Source: a bacterium
GTDB lineage: Bacteria > Actinomycetota > Acidimicrobiia > Acidimicrobiales > Bin134
Length of the DNA: 64,000 nucleotides
Reading direction: 5' to 3'
Assembly (NCBI GenBank): GCA_026708015.1
Contig: JAPOVT010000022.1
Coordinates: 1 to 64,000 of the forward strand
The translations under genes and the position numbers were made by a program. The notes below the pieces were generated by a model. It saw nothing but the letters and a program-made list of their open reading frames with translations, ran no database searches and had not been told where the DNA came from. Shown here piece by piece: positions 16,143 through 25,499 of the stretch (positions are counted from its first letter, which is position 1; every line of letters starts with the position of its first letter).

Positions 16143-18347
16143 GTGGTGCCTGACAACCGGCGCCGCCGGAGCCGGCGGGTGCGCACACCTGTGGTGCCTC
16201 AGATGCACGTCACCGAGTGCGGTACAGCCTGCCTTGCCAGCGTCCTGGCTTACTTCGGCCGTCGCGTGCCCACCGAGGAGCTGCGCGATGCCTGCGGTGT
16301 GAACCGCGACGGTGCGAGCGCCGCCGACCTTGTCGCAGCAGCGCGGCAGTACGGCCTCAATGTCACCGGGTGGCGCAAAGAGCCCCACGCATTGCGGGAA
16401 CTCGGGTTGCCGGCAATCCTGCACTGGGAGCTCAATCACTTCGTCGTTCTCGAAGGATTCCGGCGTGACCGCTGGTATATCAACGACCCCGCCAACGGCC
16501 GCCGCTCGGTCGGCACCGATGAATTCGACGACGCCTTCACCGGCATCGTGCTGGTGCCTGAAACGACGCCTGAGTTCCGCCGGGGCGGCCAGCGACGCGG
16601 CATTGTGCGCCGCCTGTGGCCGTGGCTGGCCGGCAGCCGCGGGCCGCTGGTCTTCGCGGCCATTGCCGGTATCCTTCTTGCGGTACCGCACCTCGTCTTG
16701 CCGCTGCTGCTGAGCGTCTTGGTCGATGAGGTCCTCACCGGATCGCAACAGTCTTGGGGCGCGACGATCGTCGGCGCGTTCGTTGCGGCGGGCCTGCTCA
16801 CCTACCTGCTGGTTTGGATGCAGCAGTACACCTTCCGCAAGCTGCGACTGCGTCTCGCCGTCGCCGGCTCTGCCCGGATGATGCGGCATCTGCTGAGCCT
16901 GCCCGGCCGCTACTACGACCATCGCTACGTCGGCGATATCGCCTCGCGAGTACAGCTGGTGAACAGCGTCGCCGACGGTGCCGCTGGGAATGTGGCCCGA
17001 CTGGCGGTGGAGATGTTCATGAGCGTGGTGCTGTTGTGCCTCATGTTCTTCTACGACGCACTGCTGGCATCAGCAGTCGCCGCTATCGGAGCGGCGATGG
17101 TGGTGCTGATGCGGCTGTTGAGCAGGCTGCGCACCGACCAGGAGCGGCAGATGGGCAGTGAGCAGGCATCGCTGTACAGCATCGCCGCCGCGGGGCTGCG
17201 CGATATGGACATGCTGCGGGCCACTGCGGCCGAAGACGACTTCTTTGCCCGCTGGAGCGGCCACCAAGCCCGCGAACTGACCACTCGCCAGCGCTTCTCC
17301 GAGCTCGGGCAGGCGGCCTCCGCGCTGCCGGGGTTCTCAGCCTTGGCTGCCGCCGTGGTCGTGTACGGCATCGGCGGCTGGCGTGTCATGAATGGTGAGA
17401 TGACCATTGGCGCGCTGGTCGGCTTCTTCGCCTTGGCGGGCAGTTTCCTAGTGCCAATCGGCCGGTTCGTGCAGTTTGCCGACGGGCTGCAACTGCTTGA
17501 AGCCGATCTTCAACGCATCGACGATGTGCTGGAGGCCGAGCCCGAGCGCCGCGACCAGATCGAAGCCGGACAGGTGCCGGCATCGGCGTCGGTGGGAGTC
17601 GCAACCTTCCGGGGCCGGCTGCGCCTGGCCGGACGCATCGAACTGCGGGATGTCGCCTTCGGGTACCGGCGGGGCAAGGCGCCGCTGGTGGATGGCTTCA
17701 GCTTGGTTGCCGAGCCAGGGCAGCGTGTGGCGATCGTGGGAGCGACCGGCTCGGGCAAGTCCAGCTTGCTGTCGCTCATCAACGGCGAGCGTGAGCCATG
17801 GTCCGGGCAGATCCTCTATGACGGCGCGCCGCGTGAGGAGATTCCCGCCGAAGTGATGAGCAGTTCTATCGCGACGGTTGATCAGCGGGTGACGCTGTTT
17901 GCGGCAAGCGTGCGCGACAACCTCACCATGTGGAACCCGAGCATCACCGACGCGCAGCTGGTGGCCGCAGCCCGCGATGCACTGATCCACGACGAGATCA
18001 TGGGTCGCGATACCGGATATGAGTCGAAGGTGGATGAAGACGGCAGGAACTTCAGCGGCGGGCAGCGGCAGCGCCTTGAGATCGCACGAGCCCTTGCGGT
18101 CAATCCCGCGGTGCTGCTGGCCGACGAAGCCACCAGCGCGCTCGATGCGGAAACCGAGCAGCAGATCGACGAAGCCCTGAGACGGCGCGGCGTGACGTGC
18201 ATCATCGTGGCTCACCGCCTCAGCACGATTCGCGACAGCGACGAGATCGTGGTGCTAGACCAAGGGCGCATCGTCCAACGAGGCACCCATTACGAGCTGC
18301 TCGCCGATGTGGATGGCATCTACGCCGAACTGGTGGCCTCCCAATGA
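16143..18347 (+). CDS. C39 peptidase / ABC exporter (NHLM bacteriocin type)
   Basis: 734-residue peptidase-containing ABC transporter. The N-terminal C39 domain (about 15-140) has the catalytic Cys in ECGTACL (about residue 26), His in LNHFVVL (about 99) and Asp in INDPANG (about 115). Then come six membrane helices (about 165-450) and a nucleotide-binding domain with Walker A GATGSGKSS (about 533), signature FSGGQRQR and Walker B VLLADEA. Such proteins cut a leader peptide after a double-glycine motif and export the core in one step. A candidate substrate with AVAGG lies at 21442-21675. The GTG start is the best available; an adjacent GTG is equally possible. Stop overlaps the next start (ATGA). 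Confidence 0.82.
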   Translation: MVPDNRRRRSRRVRTPVVPQMHVTECGTACLASVLAYFGRRVPTEELRDACGVNRDGASAADLVAAARQYGLNVTGWRKEPHALRELGLPAILHWELNHFVVLEGFRRDRWYINDPANGRRSVGTDEFDDAFTGIVLVPETTPEFRRGGQRRGIVRRLWPWLAGSRGPLVFAAIAGILLAVPHLVLPLLLSVLVDEVLTGSQQSWGATIVGAFVAAGLLTYLLVWMQQYTFRKLRLRLAVAGSARMMRHLLSLPGRYYDHRYVGDIASRVQLVNSVADGAAGNVARLAVEMFMSVVLLCLMFFYDALLASAVAAIGAAMVVLMRLLSRLRTDQERQMGSEQASLYSIAAAGLRDMDMLRATAAEDDFFARWSGHQARELTTRQRFSELGQAASALPGFSALAAAVVVYGIGGWRVMNGEMTIGALVGFFALAGSFLVPIGRFVQFADGLQLLEADLQRIDDVLEAEPERRDQIEAGQVPASASVGVATFRGRLRLAGRIELRDVAFGYRRGKAPLVDGFSLVAEPGQRVAIVGATGSGKSSLLSLINGEREPWSGQILYDGAPREEIPAEVMSSSIATVDQRVTLFAASVRDNLTMWNPSITDAQLVAAARDALIHDEIMGRDTGYESKVDEDGRNFSGGQRQRLEIARALAVNPAVLLADEATSALDAETEQQIDEALRRRGVTCIIVAHRLSTIRDSDEIVVLDQGRIVQRGTHYELLADVDGIYAELVASQ

Positions 18348-21300
18348 CTTCCCCTGTCGAGCCGCCCCCTCCCCCCTCCCCCCGTCCGACGCTCTCTGGC
18401 GGAGTCGACCCCCTGTCGGCGTCGCCTGGCCATCTCGGTGCGCTGGCGCGGCAGCGAGGCGAACTGGTCCACACCGCGGGCAACCTGCCGGTGCTGCTCG
18501 ACGACCCGCGGTGCGTGTGGTACGTGGCCTCGGGTGTGGTCGATGTGTTCGGGATGGAGTACGCGGACGACCGCCCCGTAGCCGGCGCCCGACACCTCGT
18601 GCGCACTCGGGCGGGCGGTCTGTTGTTCGGGCTTGCCGAGGAAACCGAGCAGATGCGCTTCGTGGCCAAGGGGTTCGAGGGAACCCGCCTGTACCGTTTG
18701 ACTGTCGCCGAATTGGCCGAGCTTGCCGATGACAGCACGGCGGACGAGCTGGCCGACGCGGTGAACGCTTGGGCGCTCGGGCTGTCGAACGCGGTCGGGT
18801 CGATGATCGAGTACCGACCGCCGCTGTCACAGCTGGTCGCCCCCGGGGCGACCGCCAAGGCCGTGCATGTGGATGCTTCCTCAGTGGTAGCGGCCCGCAG
18901 CGAGGCGGTGGCATGGCTGCGGGCTGAGGTTGTGCCCGACGAGCAGCGCCGCGATTCAGACGGCTTCCCGATCGCCTACCTGGGTACCGAGCGTCCGCAT
19001 GCTGAAGGCAACGGATGGCTGCCGCTGGCGGGCGAAGGCTGGGCCACGATCACCGAGGACGCCCAGCTGAAAGTGTGCTCGGCAGGTGAGCTGGCCCGTC
19101 GCGGCTTGCTGCTCGATGCCCTGGATGAGTTTCATGTCGTGGCGTTGGGGGCCGAGCGATTGAACCGGTTGTTACTGCTGGCTGATGAGGTCAACGAGCA
19201 GGCCGCTCGATCGGCACATCGCCGCGAGTCGCAGGCGCGGGCGACGCTGGCGCTCGCGAGCCTTGGCCCTCGGGGCGGTCGCCAAAACTACGCCAGCGGG
19301 CCGTTGGCGTACGGTGCCCGTGCCGCGGAGGGGACGGCCGGCGCTCAGATGGAAGAAGTCCTGCGCATCGTTGGCCGATATGAGGGCATTGAGTTCCGCT
19401 GGCCACAGCGCCAGGGCGCGGCGATCGCAGTGCCGTCGCCCGTCGAGGTTGCCCGCGCCTCGGGTGTGCGCCTGCGCCAAGTGCGCCTGCAACCCGGCGA
19501 ACGGTGGTGGCGGGGCGACAGCGGCACCTTGGTCGGCTCATGGCGCGAAGACGGCAGGCCCGTGGCGCTGGTGCCGACCGCATGGAACGGCTACCGCGTC
19601 GTTGAGTCTCGCGGGAACCGGGCCAAGGTCACCACCGAGCTGGCCGACAAGCTCGCGCCCGAAGCGTGGCAGTTCTACGCGTCCCTACCCGCGGATCGGC
19701 CTGCGGGGGCGCGTGACCTGCTGCGTATCGCCACGAAGCGCATCGGCGTAGATGTCCTTCGGCTGATAATCGTCGGGCTGGTGATCGGGTTGTTGGCCCA
19801 GACCCCCGCCATCGTTCTTGGGATACTGGCAGACTGGGTGTTGCCGTTTCAGGCGCGCGGTGCCGCGGTGCATCTGATCGTGGCGCTGTCGGCCTTCTCG
19901 TTGGTGGGTCTGGCGCTCGGCGGCTTCAGCGGTGCGATGCTTATGCGCTTGCAGGGCCGCAGCGCCGCCCGGGTGGGCGCCGCGGCGTGGAGCCGGCTGC
20001 TGTCACTGCCGCCGAGCTTTTTCCGCAGCACTGTGGCTGGTGAGCTGGCGCAGCGTCTGGGCAGCTTTCAGGCGCTGCGAGACCGTGTGTCGGCTGCGGT
20101 GATCCGCGCCCTCATGTCGCTCATCTTCGTGGTGCCAACGCTGGGCATCCTGGTTCTGTACGATGTGCGACTGGCGGCGGTCAGCATCGGCGTCGGCGCT
20201 GTGTCGCTGAGTGCCGTCGTGATGCTGGGCATGCGGCAGCTTGGGCCGCTGCGCGAGCTTCATGATGCATCGAGGCATCTCGGCGGTCAGCTTTTGCAGA
20301 TGCTCAGCGGTGTGGCCAAGGTGCGGGCGGCGGGCGGCGAGGCGGCGTCGTTCGCATTCTGGGCCCGGGGTTATCGCGATGCCCAAGCGGCCGGCGTGAA
20401 GGTTTCGCGCGTCAACGAGCACTTGGTCGCTCTCTGCGCAGCACTGCCGGCGCTTGCCGGTGCGGCGCTGGTGGCCGTCACCCTGGCGAGCGGCACCGGC
20501 TCGGTGGAGATCGGCGAGTTCCTGGTGGTGTACGTGGCGTCCATGACCTTCTTGGCTGCGGTCACGGAGATCGGCTGGGCGGTCGAGTCGCTGGCAGGAG
20601 TGCAGCCCGCGTATGAGCAGGTGAAGCCCATTCTACAGGCGGTGCCCGAATCAGCGCCCGCTGGTGTCGAGGAGTTCACGCTGAACGGCGAGCTGAGACT
20701 CGACCATGTCAGCTTCCGCCATCGCGCCGACGGTCCGCTGGTGATCGACGACGTCTCGCTGCATGTCCGCCCTGGTGAATTCGTCGCCATAGTCGGCAGC
20801 TCTGGCTCTGGCAAGAGCACCCTGCTGCGGCTCATCTTGGGATTGGACGAGCCGGTGACCGGCAGCGTGTACTTCGACGGACGCGACCTGTGCCACTTGG
20901 ACCGTCCGAGCGTGCGCCGCCAGATCGGCACGGTCCTCCAGGACAGCGGCTTGCAGCCGGGGAGCCTGCTGGAGAACATCATCGGCGCGGCGGGCACGTA
21001 CACGGTCGACGACGCTTGGCGAGCCGCCCGGCTGGCCGGCGTTGAGGCCGACATCAGAGCAATGCCGATGCAGCTGCTCACGCCGGTGAGCGATCAGGCG
21101 ACCACATTCTCGGGCGGGCAGGTGCAGCGCATACGGATCGCAGCCGCGTTGGTCCGATCGCCGCGCTTTGTGCTGCTTGACGAGGCCACGAGCTGGCTGG
21201 ACGCCGCCAGCCAGGCCACGGTGATGGAGGGCATCGAATCGCTCGCCGCGACCCGGATTGTGGTAGCTCACCGCCTGTCGACGATCCGCTCAGCAGACCG

Positions 21301-21406
21301 CATCTATGTGCTCGAAGGCGGCAAGATATGCCAGCAGGGCACGTTCTCCCAACTCAACGAGGAAGACGGGCCCTTCCGGGATCTGGCACGCCGCCAACAG
21401 ATCTGA
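18344..21406 (+). CDS. NHLM bacteriocin-system ABC transporter, second ATP-binding/permease protein
   Basis: 1020 residues from the ATG overlapping the previous stop. It has a long N-terminal region without peptidase residues (about 1-470), a membrane domain (about 470-760) and a nucleotide-binding domain with Walker A GSSGSGKST (about 819), signature FSGGQVQR and Walker B FVLLDEA. Large size, a poorly conserved N-terminal half and pairing with a C39-ABC fit the second exporter of NHLM bacteriocin loci. It probably forms a heterodimer with the preceding protein. The N-terminus starts with a proline-rich stretch (VEPPPPPSPRP). Confidence 0.78.
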   Translation: MTSPVEPPPPPSPRPTLSGGVDPLSASPGHLGALARQRGELVHTAGNLPVLLDDPRCVWYVASGVVDVFGMEYADDRPVAGARHLVRTRAGGLLFGLAEETEQMRFVAKGFEGTRLYRLTVAELAELADDSTADELADAVNAWALGLSNAVGSMIEYRPPLSQLVAPGATAKAVHVDASSVVAARSEAVAWLRAEVVPDEQRRDSDGFPIAYLGTERPHAEGNGWLPLAGEGWATITEDAQLKVCSAGELARRGLLLDALDEFHVVALGAERLNRLLLLADEVNEQAARSAHRRESQARATLALASLGPRGGRQNYASGPLAYGARAAEGTAGAQMEEVLRIVGRYEGIEFRWPQRQGAAIAVPSPVEVARASGVRLRQVRLQPGERWWRGDSGTLVGSWREDGRPVALVPTAWNGYRVVESRGNRAKVTTELADKLAPEAWQFYASLPADRPAGARDLLRIATKRIGVDVLRLIIVGLVIGLLAQTPAIVLGILADWVLPFQARGAAVHLIVALSAFSLVGLALGGFSGAMLMRLQGRSAARVGAAAWSRLLSLPPSFFRSTVAGELAQRLGSFQALRDRVSAAVIRALMSLIFVVPTLGILVLYDVRLAAVSIGVGAVSLSAVVMLGMRQLGPLRELHDASRHLGGQLLQMLSGVAKVRAAGGEAASFAFWARGYRDAQAAGVKVSRVNEHLVALCAALPALAGAALVAVTLASGTGSVEIGEFLVVYVASMTFLAAVTEIGWAVESLAGVQPAYEQVKPILQAVPESAPAGVEEFTLNGELRLDHVSFRHRADGPLVIDDVSLHVRPGEFVAIVGSSGSGKSTLLRLILGLDEPVTGSVYFDGRDLCHLDRPSVRRQIGTVLQDSGLQPGSLLENIIGAAGTYTVDDAWRAARLAGVEADIRAMPMQLLTPVSDQATTFSGGQVQRIRIAAALVRSPRFVLLDEATSWLDAASQATVMEGIESLAATRIVVAHRLSTIRSADRIYVLEGGKICQQGTFSQLNEEDGPFRDLARRQQI

Positions 21407-21441
21407 GCCAGATCAGACCTGTTGGCAGCGGTTGCCCTGCC

Positions 21442-21675
21442 CTATTGCAGGGCGGGAGGCGGTCCGCTTGCGTTGTTGTGTGCGCTGCCGTCGTAGTAGT
21501 TGCGCGGGCTCGAGTAGGGGGGATTGTTCCCCCTAGCCGAAGCGGAACCCGCGTCGCTTGGGGGGTCGAAGTCGATTCCGCCGGCGACGGCCTCCATCTC
21601 TTCTTCCGTGAGCTGTTCGCTGTTCACACCCTTCTCCGATGGGGTCGTCGTCGAATCGCTGCCTTTCGTAGTCAT
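21442..21675 (-). CDS. Candidate double-glycine leader peptide precursor (RiPP/bacteriocin-like)
   Basis: Small 77-residue protein on the strand opposite to the export genes, ending 35 bases from the end of the second ABC gene. The start at 21675 is chosen because GGAG lies nine bases upstream; an in-frame ATG five codons earlier is less likely because the GGAG overlaps it. The leader is acidic and contains QLTEEEMEAVAGG (residues 21-33), the classic double-glycine cleavage motif read by C39 peptidases. The predicted core has 44 residues, is rich in Pro, Ser, Asn, Gly and Tyr (NNPPYSSPRNYYDGS) and has no Cys, so lanthionine or disulfide chemistry is excluded. No tailoring enzyme is adjacent. 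Assignment rests on motif plus context. Confidence 0.7.
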   Translation of the reverse strand: MTTKGSDSTTTPSEKGVNSEQLTEEEMEAVAGGIDFDPPSDAGSASARGNNPPYSSPRNYYDGSAHNNASGPPPALQ

Positions 21676-21963
21676 GTTTATATGCTCCATTCTTGGTTGT
21701 GGATCGTTTCTGCTCGCGGCAAAACCGCTGGCGGGATCGAAGGGGGCAACCCCTTATCCGCGCATCGGTGCGTGATGCGAGTCAACTCCCGCTGTGGTGT
21801 CAACGTCGTTCTCCTTTGGTTGGGTCCGACGACAGTCTCTAGGTCGAGCAGCCGAAAATGTTACCGCACCGGCGAGGAAACCATAGCCTATGGTTAGGCA
21901 CATGTTGAGATTTGCCGAAGGCACTTCTTGCCGTCGTTGTGCAGGGCTTGAAAGGGGATTCCC
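21676..21963. promoter_or_regulatory. Divergent intergenic region between peptide precursor and GPP34 gene
   Basis: About 290 bp with no supportable gene. It must carry the minus-strand promoter of the peptide precursor and the plus-strand promoter of the GPP34 gene. Clear promoter boxes or operator symmetry were not recognised. Confidence 0.35.
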
Positions 21964-22635
21964 GTGTTGAGATTCGTTGAGGAGATCCTCCTATTGCTGC
22001 TTCGCGACGACGACGGGAAGTTCATCAATGTGTCCCAGTCATCCATGGACCGGGCAGTGGCCGGAGCAGTGTTGATGGAGCTGGCCATGGAAAACCGGAT
22101 CGACACCGATTTGGAGCACCTCGTCCTGGTCGATGCCACCCCAGTGGGCGACGACCTGCTGGATCCGACTCTGGCCATGATCGCCGCCGGGCAGGGTGTC
22201 GAAGGCCAGGAAAGGGATGCCCGCCACTGGGTGGAGCAGACCGCTCAGAAGGCGCCGGAGATCCGGGAGGCGACGCTGGACCGGCTGGTGGAGCGGGGCA
22301 TCCTGGAACGCGAGGACGACCGCTTCTTGTGGGTGTTCCGGTCCCGCCGCTACCCGACGGTCGACGGTGAGGCTGAGCGCGAGGTCAAGCTGCGGATCAT
22401 GGGAGTGCTGTTCAGCGATGAGATTCCCAGCCCCCGCGACGTGGTGATCATCTGCCTGGCCCACGCCTGTGGAATCTTCAGCGAACTGCTTTCCAAGCGG
22501 GAGCTGGAACAGGCCACCGCCCGCATCGAGCAGGTGCGGAAGCTGGACCTCATCGGCCAGGCCATGACCCAGTCGATCCAAGACTTCGAGATTTGGCTGG
22601 CCAACGCGGCCGTGCAGGGCCGCGGCTTCTTCTAG
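21964..22635 (+). CDS. GPP34 (GOLPH3/Vps74-like) family protein
   Basis: 223 residues with GTG start. The pattern EEILLLLLRDDDGKF near the N-terminus, LAMENRIDTD, and ERGILERE...RYPTVDGEAE match the GPP34 family, bacterial relatives of the eukaryotic phosphoinositide-binding Golgi protein GOLPH3. Bacterial members are mostly found in actinobacteria and their role is not settled; membrane-lipid association is likely. It lies nine bases upstream of the TauD gene and is probably cotranscribed with it. Confidence 0.72.
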   Translation: MLRFVEEILLLLLRDDDGKFINVSQSSMDRAVAGAVLMELAMENRIDTDLEHLVLVDATPVGDDLLDPTLAMIAAGQGVEGQERDARHWVEQTAQKAPEIREATLDRLVERGILEREDDRFLWVFRSRRYPTVDGEAEREVKLRIMGVLFSDEIPSPRDVVIICLAHACGIFSELLSKRELEQATARIEQVRKLDLIGQAMTQSIQDFEIWLANAAVQGRGFF

Positions 22636-22644
22636 GAGACAGCC

Positions 22645-23466
22645 ATGGCTGAATGGACGGTGGAGCCGATCGGGGGTGTGCTCGGGGCCCGGGTGACCGG
22701 CATCGACTTGAGCCAACCACTGGGTGACGGGGAGCGGAAGGATCTATACGAGCTGCTTCTGGAGCACCTGGTGTTGGCGTTCCCTGGCCAGTCCATCGAA
22801 GACTCCCACCAGATGGAGCTACTGGCCCCGTGGGGTCAGCCCTACATCCACCCCATCGGCCGAGTGGCGGGCGGGGTGGAGGCCAAGGTGGAGCGCATCG
22901 TCGATGACGAGGAGCGCCCGCCTTACCAGGACAAATGGCACACCGACGTCACCTGGGACCCCGACCCTCCGATCTTGGGCACACTGCGGGCCATCGAAAT
23001 GCCCGTCCGGGGCGGAGACACCCTGTTCGCCAGCATGTACGCCGCCTACGACGGCCTTTCGGAGACCCTGCGAGACCGGCTCGAGGGGGTTTCCGCCTGG
23101 CACGACATGGGGCAGGGTCAGGCGTTCAAGTCCAAAGCCGGCGTTGACTTGTACGACCGCACCAAAGAGCAGTTCCCCGGTGCCGAGCGCCCGGTGATCG
23201 CCGTGCACCCCGACACCGGTCGCCGCTATCTCAACGTCAACAAGAACTTCACCAGCCATCTGGTGGGGTTCGATCGGGCCGAGAGCGACGCGGTGCTCAA
23301 CATGCTGTATGAGCACGCCACCCAGCCCAATTTCACCATCCGCTACGAGTGGACTGAGGGTGACCTCATCCTGTGGGACGAGCGCTGCACCCAGCATTTC
23401 GCGGTGGCCGACCATTTCCCCCAGCGCCGGGAGATGGCCCGCCTGACGGTCTCCGCCCCCGCCTGA
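22645..23466 (+). CDS. TauD/TfdA-family Fe(II)/2-oxoglutarate dioxygenase
   Basis: 273 residues. The facial triad is intact: His and Asp in WHTDVTW (about residues 99 and 101) and the distal His in TQHFAVADH (about 252), followed by the 2-oxoglutarate-binding Arg in RREMARLTV. This family hydroxylates taurine, phenoxyacetates, sulfate esters and other small acids. Substrate cannot be fixed. AGGAGACAGCC just before the ATG is a good ribosome binding site. Confidence 0.85.
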   Translation: MAEWTVEPIGGVLGARVTGIDLSQPLGDGERKDLYELLLEHLVLAFPGQSIEDSHQMELLAPWGQPYIHPIGRVAGGVEAKVERIVDDEERPPYQDKWHTDVTWDPDPPILGTLRAIEMPVRGGDTLFASMYAAYDGLSETLRDRLEGVSAWHDMGQGQAFKSKAGVDLYDRTKEQFPGAERPVIAVHPDTGRRYLNVNKNFTSHLVGFDRAESDAVLNMLYEHATQPNFTIRYEWTEGDLILWDERCTQHFAVADHFPQRREMARLTVSAPA

Positions 23467-23554
23467 TCGCAAGTCTCCCTGAGCATCCTCGCGGCTCATG
23501 ACCAACATGCCGTAGAGAGGGTGGGCGATGTCAAGGCGCCCCTTTGGTGAACGG

Positions 23555-24409
23555 CTAGCCGGTGCGGTCGTGGAGAGGTCCGGCGGGCAGGCGGCCGTCG
23601 ACGTCGGTGAAGCCGTAGGCGTCGGCCATGTCCCGGGCCGAGACGGCCTGACCGGTGTGGCGGGACCGGTCCGCGTCGATGGCCAATGCAGTCACCGCCC
23701 GTCCGGTGAACCGGGGCGACTCCGCGGCCGACAGGTCCAGGCTCGGCGGCAGCTCGACCCCGGACTCCACGGCCATGTCGATGCGCTCGGTGCGCACGAA
23801 GCCGGGCCACACCGACACCATCGACACCCCGGTGTCCCGGAGCTCGCGGGCGCAGTCGGCGGTCATGCGGTCGAGGGCGCACTTGCCCACTCCATAAGCC
23901 ACGTGCCAGGCGTATTCGACCGCCCCGGAGGAACTGATGTTGGCGATCAAACCGGTGCCCTGTTCGATCATCACCGGGACGGCTAGCACCGAGGCCACAT
24001 AGGCCGATCGGGTGCCCACGTCCATCATGTCATCCCAATTGGAAATGGGCACCTCCCAAAAGGGCAGCATGGCGGTCAGCTCGTCGGGAATGGCGAAGGC
24101 GTTGTTCACCAGCACGTCCAAGCGGCCATGGTCGGCGGCGATCTGGTCGAACACCGCCCGCACGGCGTCATCGTCGCGGTGATCGCAGGCCATCGCCACC
24201 GCGTTGCCGCCCGCGGTCGCGATCTCCTCGGCAGTAGCCCCCACCGTGCCGGGCAGCGGGTGCTGACCAGCACCGGTGGTGCGGCCGGTGACATACACCG
24301 AGGCCCCCGCGACGGCCAGCTCCAGGGCGCATCCCTTGCCGATTCCCCGACTGGCCCCGGTGACCAAGGCCACCTTTCCGGTCAAGGGCGATCCGTCCAA
24401 AATGCTCAT
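23555..24409 (-). CDS. Short-chain dehydrogenase/reductase
   Basis: 284 residues from the ATG overlapping the upstream cyclase-family stop, with GGAGG seven bases before it. Rossmann motif TGASRGIGKG at about residue 17, NNAF at the NNAG position, catalytic Ser in ISSSGAVEYAWHVAYGVGK, where the Tyr and Lys (YGVGK) follow at the expected spacing. NAD(P)-dependent oxidoreductase of unknown substrate, translationally coupled with the cyclase-family protein. Confidence 0.82.
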   Translation of the reverse strand: MSILDGSPLTGKVALVTGASRGIGKGCALELAVAGASVYVTGRTTGAGQHPLPGTVGATAEEIATAGGNAVAMACDHRDDDAVRAVFDQIAADHGRLDVLVNNAFAIPDELTAMLPFWEVPISNWDDMMDVGTRSAYVASVLAVPVMIEQGTGLIANISSSGAVEYAWHVAYGVGKCALDRMTADCARELRDTGVSMVSVWPGFVRTERIDMAVESGVELPPSLDLSAAESPRFTGRAVTALAIDADRSRHTGQAVSARDMADAYGFTDVDGRLPAGPLHDRTG

Positions 24410-25431
24410 GAGGTTTCCTCCGGTGGATTGGCGATAGCCATGGGGGGCGACGAGCACGACGTGGACCCCTTGGCCCGAAACGGCGAATGGCAGAACACAA
24501 AGCGGTCCACCCCCGCAGCGGCGATTTCTTCGCAGCTCATCGACTCGGCCATGCGGATGCCCTCTTTCACCAGCATGATCTGGTGGCCAGCCGACACCCA
24601 GCCGCCGGTGGCCTCGAAATCGAACACCCCCCACATCCAACTGTCGGTGGACACCAGCGACGGTCGATGGGAGGCCAGCCACTTGTTCTCGGCGATCCAC
24701 GGTCCCGGCGAGGCGGCTAGGAACCGTTCGGGGTCCTCCCGGGTGAGGCTGATCCATCCGGTGCGCAGGCACAGGGCGTCACCCGGTTCGGGCCAGGGCA
24801 GGCCTTGGCGCTCGATGGCGCCCTCAATCTCCTCGACGGTGATGCGGTGGCGGTCCATGAGCCGGGGCAGCCCCGCTTGGTTGGCCTCAACATCGCCGGA
24901 GGTGCTGGCCACATAATCGGCCACGTCGATCATCAGCCCCCGGGTGAGCAGCGGCGGCCCCCACGACGGCACGTCCATAGCGGTCACCCCATCGGTACGG
25001 GCCAAGTCGGTGCCCCGGTGGCCGTTGTAGAAGATGCCGTCCACTGCCGCGTGGGTGAAGCCGTTGATCTTGGAGCTCATATTGAAGGTGTACGACACCC
25101 TCTCCTCGGAATAGCCCAGCTTGGACTGGCCCAGCCCCTCGGTGCCGCTGACGATCTGTCCCTCGAAGCCCTCGCCGGGGTCGTAGCCCGCTACCACCAG
25201 GGTCTGGGCGAACTGGCGGTCGGCGAATGCCGGATACCCCGGCCAGATGCCGTCACCCATCGAAAAGGTGCGGATCGGCCTGGTCAAATCCAGCATTGCC
25301 AATGCGTTGGCCCGCTTCTGGTCAGTGACCTCGTTGTAGGTGCCCAGCACATCGTCGGGCCCGTATCGGCTGGGGGCCCATGCCCCGGCAGCCGCCGCCT
25401 CTACGTCGAACCTTGAATCGTCAAAGGTCAC
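24406..25431 (-). CDS. Cyclase-family (kynurenine formamidase-like) metal-dependent hydrolase
   Basis: 341 residues. N-terminal region DDVLGTYNEV and LDLTRPIRTFSMG, then NGFTHAAVDGIFYNGHRG, correspond to the metal-binding region of the cyclase family (Pfam cyclase, includes bacterial kynurenine formamidases and isatin hydrolases). The usual HxGTHxDxPxH reads FTHAAVDGIFYNGH, keeping His, Asp and His. The C-terminal segment DRFVFCHSPFRAKGSTSCS fits larger members. Forms a two-gene operon with the SDR gene. Substrate unknown. Confidence 0.75.
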   Translation of the reverse strand: MTFDDSRFDVEAAAAGAWAPSRYGPDDVLGTYNEVTDQKRANALAMLDLTRPIRTFSMGDGIWPGYPAFADRQFAQTLVVAGYDPGEGFEGQIVSGTEGLGQSKLGYSEERVSYTFNMSSKINGFTHAAVDGIFYNGHRGTDLARTDGVTAMDVPSWGPPLLTRGLMIDVADYVASTSGDVEANQAGLPRLMDRHRITVEEIEGAIERQGLPWPEPGDALCLRTGWISLTREDPERFLAASPGPWIAENKWLASHRPSLVSTDSWMWGVFDFEATGGWVSAGHQIMLVKEGIRMAESMSCEEIAAAGVDRFVFCHSPFRAKGSTSCSSPPMAIANPPEETS

Positions 25432-25499
25432 CGACGAAGCCTAGTTATGTTCAGCAGGCAGAGGGCATCCCTCGATGGTGGATTGGCGGCACATTGCCT

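Noticed and set aside
16106-16153. 15-codon frame MSTGTSADGS... between HlyD-like and C39-ABC genes as a second precursor peptide
   Set aside because: No leader, no double-glycine motif and it overlaps the likely start region of the transporter.
21328-21897. Plus-strand open frame across the end of the ABC gene and the intergenic region
   Set aside because: No ribosome binding site or family motif, and it covers the minus-strand peptide gene whose leader motif and ribosome binding site are convincing.
22645-23466. TauD dioxygenase as tailoring enzyme for the double-glycine peptide
   Set aside because: It is separated from the peptide gene by the GPP34 gene on a different transcription unit, and TauD proteins act on small acids. 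No evidence for a link.
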